Source: Bacillota bacterium
GTDB taxonomy: Bacteria; Bacillota; Clostridia; Christensenellales; SZUA-584
Direction: 5' to 3'
Assembly: GCA_023415915.1 (NCBI GenBank)
Contig: JAEZIZ010000003.1
Coordinates: 1-64,000, forward strand
Length of the DNA stretch: 64,000 bases
Shown piece after piece: positions 35,691 to 43,621 of this stretch. Below the pieces are notes generated by a model. That model saw only the letters and a list, made by a program, of their open reading frames with translations. It had not been told where the DNA came from and searched no databases. Numbering within the stretch: position 1 is the first letter of the stretch; the number at the start of each line of letters is the position of its first letter. The translations under genes and the position numbers were made by a program.

Positions 35691-35761
35691 AGTTGCATTC
35701 CTCCAAATTTTAAATTATAATCAATACTGGCATAAGCCGACATTTTTTTCAAAAAGCTAGT

Positions 35762-35780
35762 AGCGGCTGTCCACGCCGCT
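35762..35780. other. Hairpin upstream of the aldolase gene
   Basis: AGCGGC-TGTCCAC-GCCGCT. It is followed by a T-rich stretch on the plus strand (TTTGTTTT), and on the minus strand by CTTTTT after a gap. It may act as a weak terminator or processing site in the 278-base gap between the binding-protein and aldolase genes. Confidence 0.45.
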
Positions 35781-35888
35781 TTTGTTTTGGCTTATAGTAA
35801 ATTCTTGCGCCGATTTTCATCTATGCATTTCTATATATGATGGCGTTTGTTTGCTTTTCCTGCGCTATTTATATAGCGCTTCATTTCG

Positions 35889-35923
35889 GTTAGAAGCAGC
35901 CCCTTTAAAGGGCCGCTTCTAAC
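35889..35923 (-). terminator. Large hairpin after the sugar-binding-protein gene
   Basis: GTTAGAAGC…GCTTCTAAC enclose CCCTTTAAAGGG, giving a long nearly perfect stem 46 bases after the binding-protein stop. There is no T tract on the transcribed side. Such hairpins commonly stabilise binding-protein mRNA or partly attenuate downstream genes, so binding protein is made in excess (inference). Confidence 0.55.
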
Positions 35924-35968
35924 CCCTCATTCATTCTTCCGATTCCCTCATAATATTAACGCTACTTT

Positions 35969-36991
35969 TTATTTTAGATACTGGTCAACGTTGTCGGGTG
36001 TAACCAGCGTGAAGGGGATCATTATCGTCTTATCAACAGTCTTTTTAGCGATGATGTCCGGTATAAGCGCTATAGCGGCTTCTACCTGAGCTGCGCCGTC
36101 CTGAAGCACCGTTGCGCGGAGCGATCCGTCTTTAACCATCTGGAGCGGACCGGCATTGCCGTCTACGCCGATGCAGACTATGTCTTTGCGGTCAACGGAG
36201 TTGCAGTAAGCCTGAACCGCGGACGACATGTCGTCATTGTCGCAGATGATGGCTTTGAGCTCGTCGCCGTACTGCGTCAGAGCGTCCGTAGCAAACTGAA
36301 CCGCTTTGTCAGCCGACCAGTCAGCCGGGAAATCGCCAACGCTTTCCCACTTGTCGTTCTTGCCCATGATGTTCGCGATGCCTTCGCCCCTCTGAATCTG
36401 AGCGGAGTTACCAACGATACCCATCATATGAGCGTACTTGCCGCCGTCCGGAAGCTGCTCTATTACGAAGTTAGCCATTATCTCACCGGCCTCAACGTCG
36501 TCGGAACCAACGAACGAAGTGGCAAGGTCAGCAGTGTTGTTCGTCATCGAGTTAACAACAACTATCGGGATACCTGCGTCTGCGCAGCGTTTTACAACAG
36601 GCGCGCTGCCTTCGCTTTCAGCGGGAAGCAGTATAACGAAGTTTGCACCGTTGTTTATGGCGTCTTCGATCAGGTTGACCTGCGTGTTAGGATCGGTAAG
36701 GCCGTCATAGAGCTGCCAGTCGGCAATCGTTCCGTCCGCTTTAAGAGCGTCAAGGGCCTTTTTGGCTGCGCCGTTCAGCGTTGCATGGAACGCGTCCACT
36801 GTGTTCTTTGCGATATAGGCTACGTTGATTTCACTGGCAGCCGGCTCCTGTGAAGCGGGCGCTTCAGATACGGGAGCTTCCGAATTTTCGGGTGCCTGTG
36901 AAGCCGGCGCCGACGGCGTAGCCGTTCCGGAGCATGCCGCAAAAGCCACAACCAGAAGCAACACAGTTACAAGTGCTAATACTTTCTTCAT
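35969..36991 (-). CDS. Sugar ABC transporter substrate-binding lipoprotein (RbsB-like)
   Basis: A 340-residue periplasmic-binding-protein type I (RbsB-like) lipoprotein. The signal peptide ends at the lipobox VAFAAC with Cys20, followed by a Pro/Ser/Glu/Ala-rich linker (about 21-53). The sugar-binding fold follows, with ILLPAESEGSAPVVKRCADAGIPIVVVNS (in parts, about 118-146) and CIGVDGNAGPLQMVKDG (about 268). It delivers sugar to the permease encoded 73 bases downstream. RBS AGGAGG precedes the ATG. The closest known ligands of this type are ribose, allose, galactose or inositol, and the ligand here is unknown. Confidence 0.93.
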   Translation of the reverse strand: MKKVLALVTVLLLVVAFAACSGTATPSAPASQAPENSEAPVSEAPASQEPAASEINVAYIAKNTVDAFHATLNGAAKKALDALKADGTIADWQLYDGLTDPNTQVNLIEDAINNGANFVILLPAESEGSAPVVKRCADAGIPIVVVNSMTNNTADLATSFVGSDDVEAGEIMANFVIEQLPDGGKYAHMMGIVGNSAQIQRGEGIANIMGKNDKWESVGDFPADWSADKAVQFATDALTQYGDELKAIICDNDDMSSAVQAYCNSVDRKDIVCIGVDGNAGPLQMVKDGSLRATVLQDGAAQVEAAIALIPDIIAKKTVDKTIMIPFTLVTPDNVDQYLK

Positions 36992-37064
36992 TTTGTTTCC
37001 TCCTAGTATTTTTTTATCTTAACCCTTTGGGGGTAAAGAACTTTTATCATTTGTTTTTCCCGGA

Positions 37065-38045
37065 TTATGAGCGTTTTCTGTTTATAGTCATATCCAGCAT
37101 GACGGCGCCTATTATCAGCAGGCCTTTGAATATCGTCTGCCAGTACGACTCGATGCCTATAAGGTTCATGCCGTTATAGATAAGCCCTATTATTACTATG
37201 CCTACGAGCGTGCCGGGTATTGTCGATATGCCGCCAGCGAACGAAGTGCCTCCTATTACGCAGGCCGCAATGGCGTCAGTCTCGTAGCCCACGCCTATAT
37301 TAGGCTGCGCAGCGTTTATACGGGCCGTCATTATTATTCCCGCTATTGCCGAGAATGTGCCGCTTATTACATACGTGAGTACGCGCGTCCAGAATATGTT
37401 GACTCCCGAAGCTCTTGCGGCGTTTATGTTTCCGCCCGTTGCATATACGTAGCGTCCGAATTTCGTCCAGTGCATCAGTATGTAGGATAAAATCGTTACG
37501 CCGAAAAGTATCAGTATCGGGTAAGGTATCGCGTCGAACAGCTTGCCGAGGCCTATCTGCGTAAACGACGGATTGGCAAGAGCGAACGAGTATCCGCCCG
37601 ACAGCACGTACCCGAGGCCGCGGATAACGAGCTGGCTCGCAAGCGTCACGACGAACGGGAACATGTTGAATCCCGCAACGAGCAGCCCGTTGAGCAATCC
37701 CAGTATTCCGCACGCAACTACCGCGGCGATACACGCAAGCAGGTTGCTGCCCGTAAGCTGCAGCACGACTCCTATGGTAGTACTTGCAAGCGCGAGCATG
37801 GAGCCTATCGAAAGGTCGATACCTCCCGCCGTTATGACGAACACCATACCCATCGCCAGCACGCCGTTCAATGCAACCGTAGAGAGCACGTTTGTAATGT
37901 TGCTTATCTGCAGAAACTTAGGCGTAGCGATCGACAGTATAACAAACATGCCTATCATTACGAAGCCAATTCCGTAACGTTTCATAAAAAGACTGAAATC
38001 ATGCTGATCCATACCGAGGATCCTTTTTTCTTTCTTTGCCTCCAT
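37065..38045 (-). CDS. Sugar ABC transporter permease (RbsC-like)
   Basis: About 326 residues, an all-helical membrane permease of the RbsC/BPD_transp_2 family with 8-10 hydrophobic segments. Family marks are AGGIDLSIGSMLAL (about 79-92), the coupling region ARASGVNIFWTRVLTY (about 219) and GGTSFAGGISTIPGTLVG (about 260). The start at 38045 (MEAKKEK) is chosen because GGGAGG lies 5 bases upstream. A longer frame to 38069 would overlap the ATPase gene. It forms the importer with the binding protein and RbsA-like ATPase. Confidence 0.93.
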   Translation of the reverse strand: MEAKKEKRILGMDQHDFSLFMKRYGIGFVMIGMFVILSIATPKFLQISNITNVLSTVALNGVLAMGMVFVITAGGIDLSIGSMLALASTTIGVVLQLTGSNLLACIAAVVACGILGLLNGLLVAGFNMFPFVVTLASQLVIRGLGYVLSGGYSFALANPSFTQIGLGKLFDAIPYPILILFGVTILSYILMHWTKFGRYVYATGGNINAARASGVNIFWTRVLTYVISGTFSAIAGIIMTARINAAQPNIGVGYETDAIAACVIGGTSFAGGISTIPGTLVGIVIIGLIYNGMNLIGIESYWQTIFKGLLIIGAVMLDMTINRKRS

Positions 38046-38055
38046 GGTTTCCTCC

Positions 38056-39582
38056 CTATTTTTCACCAAATTCTTTTGCCAGTATATATTCCTGGTCTGC
38101 CTTGCCTGAAAGTATATCTTTTCGGAATATTTCTCCGTTGAGCCTGCCTTCGTGATATATGAGTATTCTGTCGCTCATGCCCATTATCTCCGGCAATTCT
38201 GAGGAGACCATTATTATCGCCATTCCCTCTGAGGCAAACTTGCTCATCAGCGCGTGTATCTCAGCCTTCGCGCCGACGTCTACGCCCCTTGTCGGTTCGT
38301 CCATGATAAGCAGCTTGGGTTTCGCCATTACCCACTTTGAAATGACTACCTTCTGCTGATTGCCGCCGCTCAGTGAGTACGCCTCGGATTCGATGCTTGC
38401 CATTTTAACTGTAAGCGTCTTTGCGACTTCCTTGCATTCAGTCTTTTCCCTTTTCTGGTTCAGCAGCAAGCCTTTCTGCCTGCCGCGCAGATTGGGAAGC
38501 GATATGTTTTCACGTATCGACCTGAAAAGGCACAGGCCGAAGCTTTTTCGGTCCTCGTTGATCATCGCTATGCCCTTGCCTATAGCGTCCCCGGGGCTTT
38601 TTATCTTCAGCTCTTTTCCGTTTAAATACATCTTGCCGCTCGAAAGAGGATCAAGCCCGAATATGGCGCGCATAGTTTCGCTGCGTCCGGAACCGACGAG
38701 CCCTGAGAGGCCGAGTATCTCTCCGCTGCGAACTTCAAAGCTGATGTCGCTGAATCCCTTGCCGGTTAACCCTTCCGCCTTGAACACCACGTCGCCTATC
38801 TCGCAATCGACTTTGGGGAATATGTTCTCTACCGTACGCCCGACCATCATCGATATGAGATCGTTGGACGTTATATCCACAACATTGCCCGACCCTATGA
38901 ATCTTCCGTCGCGAAATACTGAATAGGAGTCGCATATCTGGAATATTTCTTCCATGCGGTGAGATATATATATTACCGTTACACCTTGCTCTTTGAGGCT
39001 GCGTATGGTCTCGAACAGCCGCTCGGTTTCCTCGCTGTCCAGCGAAGACGTCGGTTCGTCCATTATTACAAGGCGCGCGTTGCACGACACGGCTTTAAGT
39101 ATCTCTATCATCTGCATCTGGGCAAGCGTAAGCTGTTCCATAAGCATCTTGGGATTAAGGTTCAGGTTGTATTGTTTAAGTATCTCGGCCGCCTTGCGGT
39201 TGGTTTCCCTCTTGTTCAAGAACGGCAAATGCTTAAACGTGTCTTCGCGCTTTAGGAATATGCTCTCGGCTATCGACAGATAAGGCTCGGGATTCAGTTC
39301 CTGATGTATCATCGATATCCCGGCTTTTATAGCTTCGGCGGGGCCGCTGACGTTGTACGATTTTCCTTCAAACGTTATTTCGCCCGCGTCCTTGTTGATA
39401 AGGCCGATTATTATTTTCATCAATGTCGACTTTCCGGCGCCGTTCTCGCCTAAAAGCGCGTGTACCTGGCCTTTTTTAACACGGAGCTGAACGTCCTGCA
39501 GCGCGAGCGTTCCGCCGAACGCCTTGTAGATGCCTTGACAATCCAGTATATATTCGTAATCCTTTTTCACGTTCTCGGCCAA
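38056..39582 (-). CDS. Sugar ABC transporter ATPase, duplicated (RbsA-like)
   Basis: About 508 residues with two ABC domains, as in RbsA/MglA. The first has GENGAGKSTLMKII, signature LTLAQMQMIEI and VIMDEPTSSLD. The second has the degenerate Walker A GLVGSGRSETMRAI usual in this family, with LSGGNQQKVVISKW and LIMDEPTRGVD. It powers sugar import. I place the start at TTG 39582 (after the segment GAGGTGAT, an almost perfect Shine-Dalgarno). The GTG at 39591 lies inside that RBS. It is 10 bases upstream of the permease start. Confidence 0.93.
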   Translation of the reverse strand: MAENVKKDYEYILDCQGIYKAFGGTLALQDVQLRVKKGQVHALLGENGAGKSTLMKIIIGLINKDAGEITFEGKSYNVSGPAEAIKAGISMIHQELNPEPYLSIAESIFLKREDTFKHLPFLNKRETNRKAAEILKQYNLNLNPKMLMEQLTLAQMQMIEILKAVSCNARLVIMDEPTSSLDSEETERLFETIRSLKEQGVTVIYISHRMEEIFQICDSYSVFRDGRFIGSGNVVDITSNDLISMMVGRTVENIFPKVDCEIGDVVFKAEGLTGKGFSDISFEVRSGEILGLSGLVGSGRSETMRAIFGLDPLSSGKMYLNGKELKIKSPGDAIGKGIAMINEDRKSFGLCLFRSIRENISLPNLRGRQKGLLLNQKREKTECKEVAKTLTVKMASIESEAYSLSGGNQQKVVISKWVMAKPKLLIMDEPTRGVDVGAKAEIHALMSKFASEGMAIIMVSSELPEIMGMSDRILIYHEGRLNGEIFRKDILSGKADQEYILAKEFGEK

Positions 39583-39612
39583 ATATATCACCTCACCTTA
39601 ATATTGTGCTTG

Positions 39613-41103
39613 CTACTTTCTCCCCATCAAAGCGGCCTTTTTAAGCTCATCCTTGCTTGAGAGATACGCTTCCTTATAAAGCCCGTAGTATTCGCTGTAC
39701 ACCTGATGGCGCTGCGGGTCAGGAATGATCAGCTCGTCTTTGTAACTTACCGCGGCCCGGCAGGCTTCCTCCAAGTCCGAATACACTCCGGCTCCCACGC
39801 CCGCCGCAAGCGCCGCACCCATGCCGGCTTGTTCGGTCGTTTCAGAAACCCTCAGCGGTATGTTGAATATATCCGCCTGCAGCTGCAGCCACGGCTTGCT
39901 CCTTGCTCCCCCGCCCGACGCCACGAGCATTTCCGCTTTAAAGCCAAGGCTTTCGCATATTTCTATACACTGCATCAGAGAGAACGCGACGCCTTCCATA
40001 ACGGCTCTCGTAATATGCGCGCGAGTTGTTCCTATATTTACGCCGAGGAACATGCCGCTTAAATTCGGGTTAACATGAGGCGTCCGCTCTCCGTTAAGAT
40101 ACGGCAGGAATACCACCCCGCCGCTTCCCGGCAGGACGGCGCCGACTTCCTTGTTCAGCACGTCATAGTTTATATCGCCTATTATCCTGTGCCACCATTC
40201 AAGCGACAGCCCCGCCGTCATCGTCGCGCCGAAAAGTATCCAGCTTCCCTTTCTGTAACCGCAGAACATATTCGTATTCAGCTCCGGGTTAAGCACCGGC
40301 TTGTCTATCTGGAAGCAGACCTGCCCGCTGCTGCCTATATTGACCGTCGCGTCTCCCGGCTTCACCATGCCGTTGCCTATGCTTTGCATTATCTGATCAC
40401 CGCCGCCCGCCGCAACGGCCGTGTTTTCCGAAAGGCCTGTCTGCTGCGCCGCACTTGCGCACACGCTGCCGGTATTCTCAGTTGTACCGTAGCAGCGCGG
40501 AAATAGCCCGGAGGGTACGCTGACGCGCTCAAGTATGTGCTTTGACCACACGCCGCTTATAATATCAAAAGCAAGCGTGGCTGAAGCGTCCGAATAATCT
40601 GAAGAAAGCTCTCCGGTCATCCTGAATTTAATATAATCCTTAGGCAGGCATACGTAGCGTATCTTATCGTAGTTTTCGGGTTCATGCCGCCTTACCCACA
40701 TAAGCGAGGGCAGCAGGAATCCCGTATAAACAGGGTTCATCATATGCTTGCGCACGCCGTCTTTGCCGAACTCTAAACGAAGCTCTTCAACCTGCTCGTC
40801 GGAGCGGGCGTCGCAGTGCAATATCGCCGGGCGCACGACGCGGTATTCGCTATCCAACATAACAAGGCCGTGCATCTGCCCGGAAAAACTCACACCTGCA
40901 ATCTCGGACGCGGGAGAGCCGCATGCCGCAATGGCTTCCCTGACGGTTTCGCAGCAGGCTTTCCACCAGACTTCGGGATCCTGCTCCGCATAGCCTTGGC
41001 GGGGAGAATCAAAAGTGTATTCGCGGTGGCTCAGCGCTTTCAGGGCGCCCGACTCATTTATTATTATTGTTTTTAAGCTGGACGTGCCAAGGTCAATTCC
41101 CAT
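39613..41103 (-). CDS. FGGY-family carbohydrate kinase, xylulokinase-like
   Basis: A 496-residue FGGY kinase closest to xylulokinase. ATP-binding MGIDLGTSSLKT begins at residue 1. GVSFSGQMHGLVMLD (about 69) is the xylulokinase-type substrate loop. GGGDQIMQSIGNG (about 233) and ASGGGARSKPWLQLQADI (about 394) complete the fold. It phosphorylates a ketose or polyol, and the product position (C1 or C5) is not readable. The ATG lacks a close RBS; AGGAGG is 18 bases away and the frame stays open upstream, so the true start may be a few codons earlier at a non-standard codon. Confidence 0.9.
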   Translation of the reverse strand: MGIDLGTSSLKTIIINESGALKALSHREYTFDSPRQGYAEQDPEVWWKACCETVREAIAACGSPASEIAGVSFSGQMHGLVMLDSEYRVVRPAILHCDARSDEQVEELRLEFGKDGVRKHMMNPVYTGFLLPSLMWVRRHEPENYDKIRYVCLPKDYIKFRMTGELSSDYSDASATLAFDIISGVWSKHILERVSVPSGLFPRCYGTTENTGSVCASAAQQTGLSENTAVAAGGGDQIMQSIGNGMVKPGDATVNIGSSGQVCFQIDKPVLNPELNTNMFCGYRKGSWILFGATMTAGLSLEWWHRIIGDINYDVLNKEVGAVLPGSGGVVFLPYLNGERTPHVNPNLSGMFLGVNIGTTRAHITRAVMEGVAFSLMQCIEICESLGFKAEMLVASGGGARSKPWLQLQADIFNIPLRVSETTEQAGMGAALAAGVGAGVYSDLEEACRAAVSYKDELIIPDPQRHQVYSEYYGLYKEAYLSSKDELKKAALMGRK

Positions 41104-41128
41104 CAGTAAAGCAACTGCAATCCTCCTG

Positions 41129-42448
41129 TCAGTTTACAAAAGATGTGAGGAACCCCGCCATAAACGTGTCGCCAAGTCCTATCGTATATTTCGGGTGCTC
41201 CATATACCGTGAGGGCACCAAACAAACGTACTTCCCCGTCCGCAGCGATTTCAGCCGCTCTGCGAAAGCAATCCCTGAGGGACTTAAGGGCAGACTCAGC
41301 GATTCGCCGCAATCGCTGTATGTGCCGTATTTGCCTGTTCTGGCCCTTGTTGCCGACATCAGGTTGCCCAATGTCAGGCCCTTTTCAAAGTCTGCCCTTC
41401 TAAGTTCATCTCCAAAGTACATTGAATAATCCTTTGTGTGGAGTACCATACCCTTAACAGGGTATCTTTCCAACATGAACTCAAGCCCTCCGAGTATGGA
41501 AGAAAGACTATCTTTATCTGTAATCATGCCGTGCTTTGCCGTATGCTCAACGAGTTCTTCCTCGTTCATGCTGTATATGTCTATGTACCGCGAAAGCCTT
41601 CCAAGCACAAGGTTTTTAAGCTCTGCGTTTAAATAGTGCGCCCCTTCAAGAAATATCACGCAGTCCGGGTTTTGTTCCTTGACCTTTTTATAATGCGCCG
41701 AAACCTCGTCAATCCTCTTTTCCATTATGCCGCGGTCAATAATGCCGTTAAATCCCGATACGCTGTATACCAGCATGCGCTTTGCGTTGGCTTCGCAGTA
41801 ATCCAGGAAGCACTTATCAATGGGCATTATTTTGTGCACCGTATCGTAATCCATTATCAGCCTGTTGGAAACGGGCGTTTCGTATACGGTTCCGTTTACA
41901 TCTACCTTCTCGCCCTTGGGGTACTGCAGTATCATATGCCGTACGGGCGGCGCGTTCGTCACGCTTTCCATTATCGGGACTCGTCCTCGTTCCGTAACGG
42001 TATCCAGGCCCTGCCCGCTCATCTGTACACAGACTTCCCTTGACCTGTCCGTTATGTGTACGAGAACCGGAAAACCTACCGCATTAAGCGCCGCCGCGCC
42101 CTGCGCGCATGTCCCGCCGAGAGCAAACGCGGTATTGAACCTGCTTTCCAGGAACTTGCACACTTCGATGTTCGTTATGTCTATCTCTCCGCCCAGCCCG
42201 TTAATCATGTAATAGCACACTATGCGCGCAAAAGATTCCATCGAGTCTATCGTATCGCCGGGCTTTAATGCCGGCTCCTCTTTCAGGAAAGCCGATACAA
42301 TGTCTTTAAACGTTTGGCTGTTCCATTCGATTATCACGTCAAGATCACTCGTGTAGCCCATTATTACGCCGAGGCCGCTTGATTTATGTTTTTGTATGTC
42401 GGCAGGCAACTGCCTGTAATACTGCCCGTAGTTGTCACGGTAAGCCAT
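41129..42448 (-). CDS. ADP-dependent sugar kinase (ADP-PFK/GK family)
   Basis: A 439-residue protein resembling the ADP-dependent phosphofructokinase/glucokinase family, known mostly from archaea and animals and sporadically from bacteria. Supporting motifs are ALGGTCAQGAAALN (about 115-128) for the substrate loop, YSMNEEELVEH (about 288), which matches the NxxE metal motif, and YTIGLGDTFMAGF (about 422-434) with the catalytic GxGD aspartate. It would phosphorylate a hexose or hexose phosphate with ADP. RBS GGAGGAG precedes the ATG. It lies 21 bases after the RpiR regulator, at the head of the sugar operon. Confidence 0.78.
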   Translation of the reverse strand: MAYRDNYGQYYRQLPADIQKHKSSGLGVIMGYTSDLDVIIEWNSQTFKDIVSAFLKEEPALKPGDTIDSMESFARIVCYYMINGLGGEIDITNIEVCKFLESRFNTAFALGGTCAQGAAALNAVGFPVLVHITDRSREVCVQMSGQGLDTVTERGRVPIMESVTNAPPVRHMILQYPKGEKVDVNGTVYETPVSNRLIMDYDTVHKIMPIDKCFLDYCEANAKRMLVYSVSGFNGIIDRGIMEKRIDEVSAHYKKVKEQNPDCVIFLEGAHYLNAELKNLVLGRLSRYIDIYSMNEEELVEHTAKHGMITDKDSLSSILGGLEFMLERYPVKGMVLHTKDYSMYFGDELRRADFEKGLTLGNLMSATRARTGKYGTYSDCGESLSLPLSPSGIAFAERLKSLRTGKYVCLVPSRYMEHPKYTIGLGDTFMAGFLTSFVN

Positions 42449-42469
42449 CGGTGCTCCTCCGAGTTTGTC

Positions 42470-43315
42470 TCAAATCTTTGTTTCCGATAAGAAGTATTCT
42501 ACGTTGTCCGTTTCTCCGTTTTTTGCTTCGTTCTTTTTTGCGCGGGCAACGAAGTAAAGAAGTATGTCAAGTATTGCCGATATATATATGTGCGACGCCG
42601 CGCCGAAGATATAAACGCTGGAGAACTCTATGCCTGTCGATAACGAGTAATCGGACATCTTGGTTACCGGGCTTCCCGGCAGGTCGGTTATCGATATTGT
42701 TGTCATGTTCCGTTTCTTCGCCAGCTCAAACGCCTGCAGCACCTGCTTTGAACTGCCCGAATGCGAGATGCCTATCATTACGTCCTTATCCGATCCAAGG
42801 TTTACTCCGTTAAGCTGCTGCTCGGGCATAAACGAGCTGTTTGTGTGTATTCCCACGCGGCCGAGCCTGAACGCCAAATCTATAGTGGTCGGTATCGAGT
42901 TGCCCGCCGCAACAAGGTGTACCGTGTTACAGCCGAGTATCAGTTCAACGCATTTTTTTAAGACTTCGCTGTCCACATTCGCCTTTGCGTATATTATGTT
43001 GGACACGACTTCCTTAAGCACGTCGTCTGCGTTGTCAGGGTCCTTAGGTTGTATGTTGCCGCTGAAAAGCTGCTCGCTGCCCAGATCATGCGCCAATTGC
43101 AGCTTCATCTGGTAAAAGCCCTTATACCCGAGGTGCTGACACAGGCGTATTACCGTCGCGTCGCTTGTGCCGCTTAGCTCCGCCAGCGCGGACACATTCA
43201 GCCTTATAGCATTTTCAGGGTTTTTCAGAATATAATCCGCAACCTTTTTTTCTGCTGAGAATATCTCTTCGTAATTAGCGCGGATATTTTCAAGCACATG
43301 GCTTCCCAGTTCCAT
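42470..43315 (-). CDS. MurR/RpiR family transcriptional regulator
   Basis: About 281 residues: an N-terminal RpiR helix-turn-helix (SALAELSGTSDATVIRLCQHLGYKG in parts, about 35-60) and a C-terminal SIS sugar-phosphate-binding domain (VHLVAAGNSIPTTIDLAFRLGRVG region; IGISHSGSSKQVLQAFELAKK). The start at 43315 (MELGSHV) is preceded by GGAAAGGA at 7 bases. A longer frame lacks an RBS. It leads the sugar operon and probably senses a sugar phosphate made by it. Candidate operators are listed at 43375-43394 and 43579-43598. Confidence 0.92.
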   Translation of the reverse strand: MELGSHVLENIRANYEEIFSAEKKVADYILKNPENAIRLNVSALAELSGTSDATVIRLCQHLGYKGFYQMKLQLAHDLGSEQLFSGNIQPKDPDNADDVLKEVVSNIIYAKANVDSEVLKKCVELILGCNTVHLVAAGNSIPTTIDLAFRLGRVGIHTNSSFMPEQQLNGVNLGSDKDVMIGISHSGSSKQVLQAFELAKKRNMTTISITDLPGSPVTKMSDYSLSTGIEFSSVYIFGAASHIYISAILDILLYFVARAKKNEAKNGETDNVEYFLSETKI

Positions 43316-43374
43316 ATTTATATCCTTTCCGGTCTGCAATATCACCGCAAAAAGCCGCAAAGCACTTTTAGACG

Positions 43375-43394
43375 TGATATAAAATTTTATTTCA
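43375..43394. promoter_or_regulatory. Candidate RpiR operator 1
   Basis: TGATATAAAATTTTATTTCA, 18 of 20 positions palindromic. It lies about 25-45 bases downstream of the predicted transcription start of the rpiR-led operon, where a bound repressor would block elongation. It shares the GAAAYAAAATTTT core with operator 2. Confidence 0.5.
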
Positions 43395-43426
43395 TACGAA
43401 GGTACATTTTATATGCTTATATTACG

Positions 43427-43456
43427 ATTATAATCACCTGCATGTTCTTTTGTCAA
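43427..43456 (-). promoter_or_regulatory. Promoter of the sugar operon
   Basis: Minus strand TTGACA (43451-43456), 18-base spacer, TATAAT (43427-43432): both hexamers are perfect consensus. It lies about 110 bases upstream of the RpiR start and probably drives the whole set down to dhaL. Confidence 0.78.
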
Positions 43457-43578
43457 TGGAATATAGGCATTGTATGTAATTTTCGTGAAATTTATTTTTA
43501 TCTCGACCGGATTTTTTGCTTTTTTGCTCCCTTATTCCTCCTCTTTTGGTACCTTTTTATATATTATTATACATTTAA

Positions 43579-43598
43579 TGAAACAAAATTTTATTTCT
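43579..43598. promoter_or_regulatory. Candidate RpiR operator 2
   Basis: TGAAACAAAATTTTATTTCT, near-palindromic, with the same core as operator 1 about 204 bp away, and upstream of the promoter -35. Two sites on either side of the promoter would allow repression by looping (inference). Confidence 0.4.
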
Positions 43599-43621
43599 TA
43601 CAGTACGGCGAGCACAGTTTA

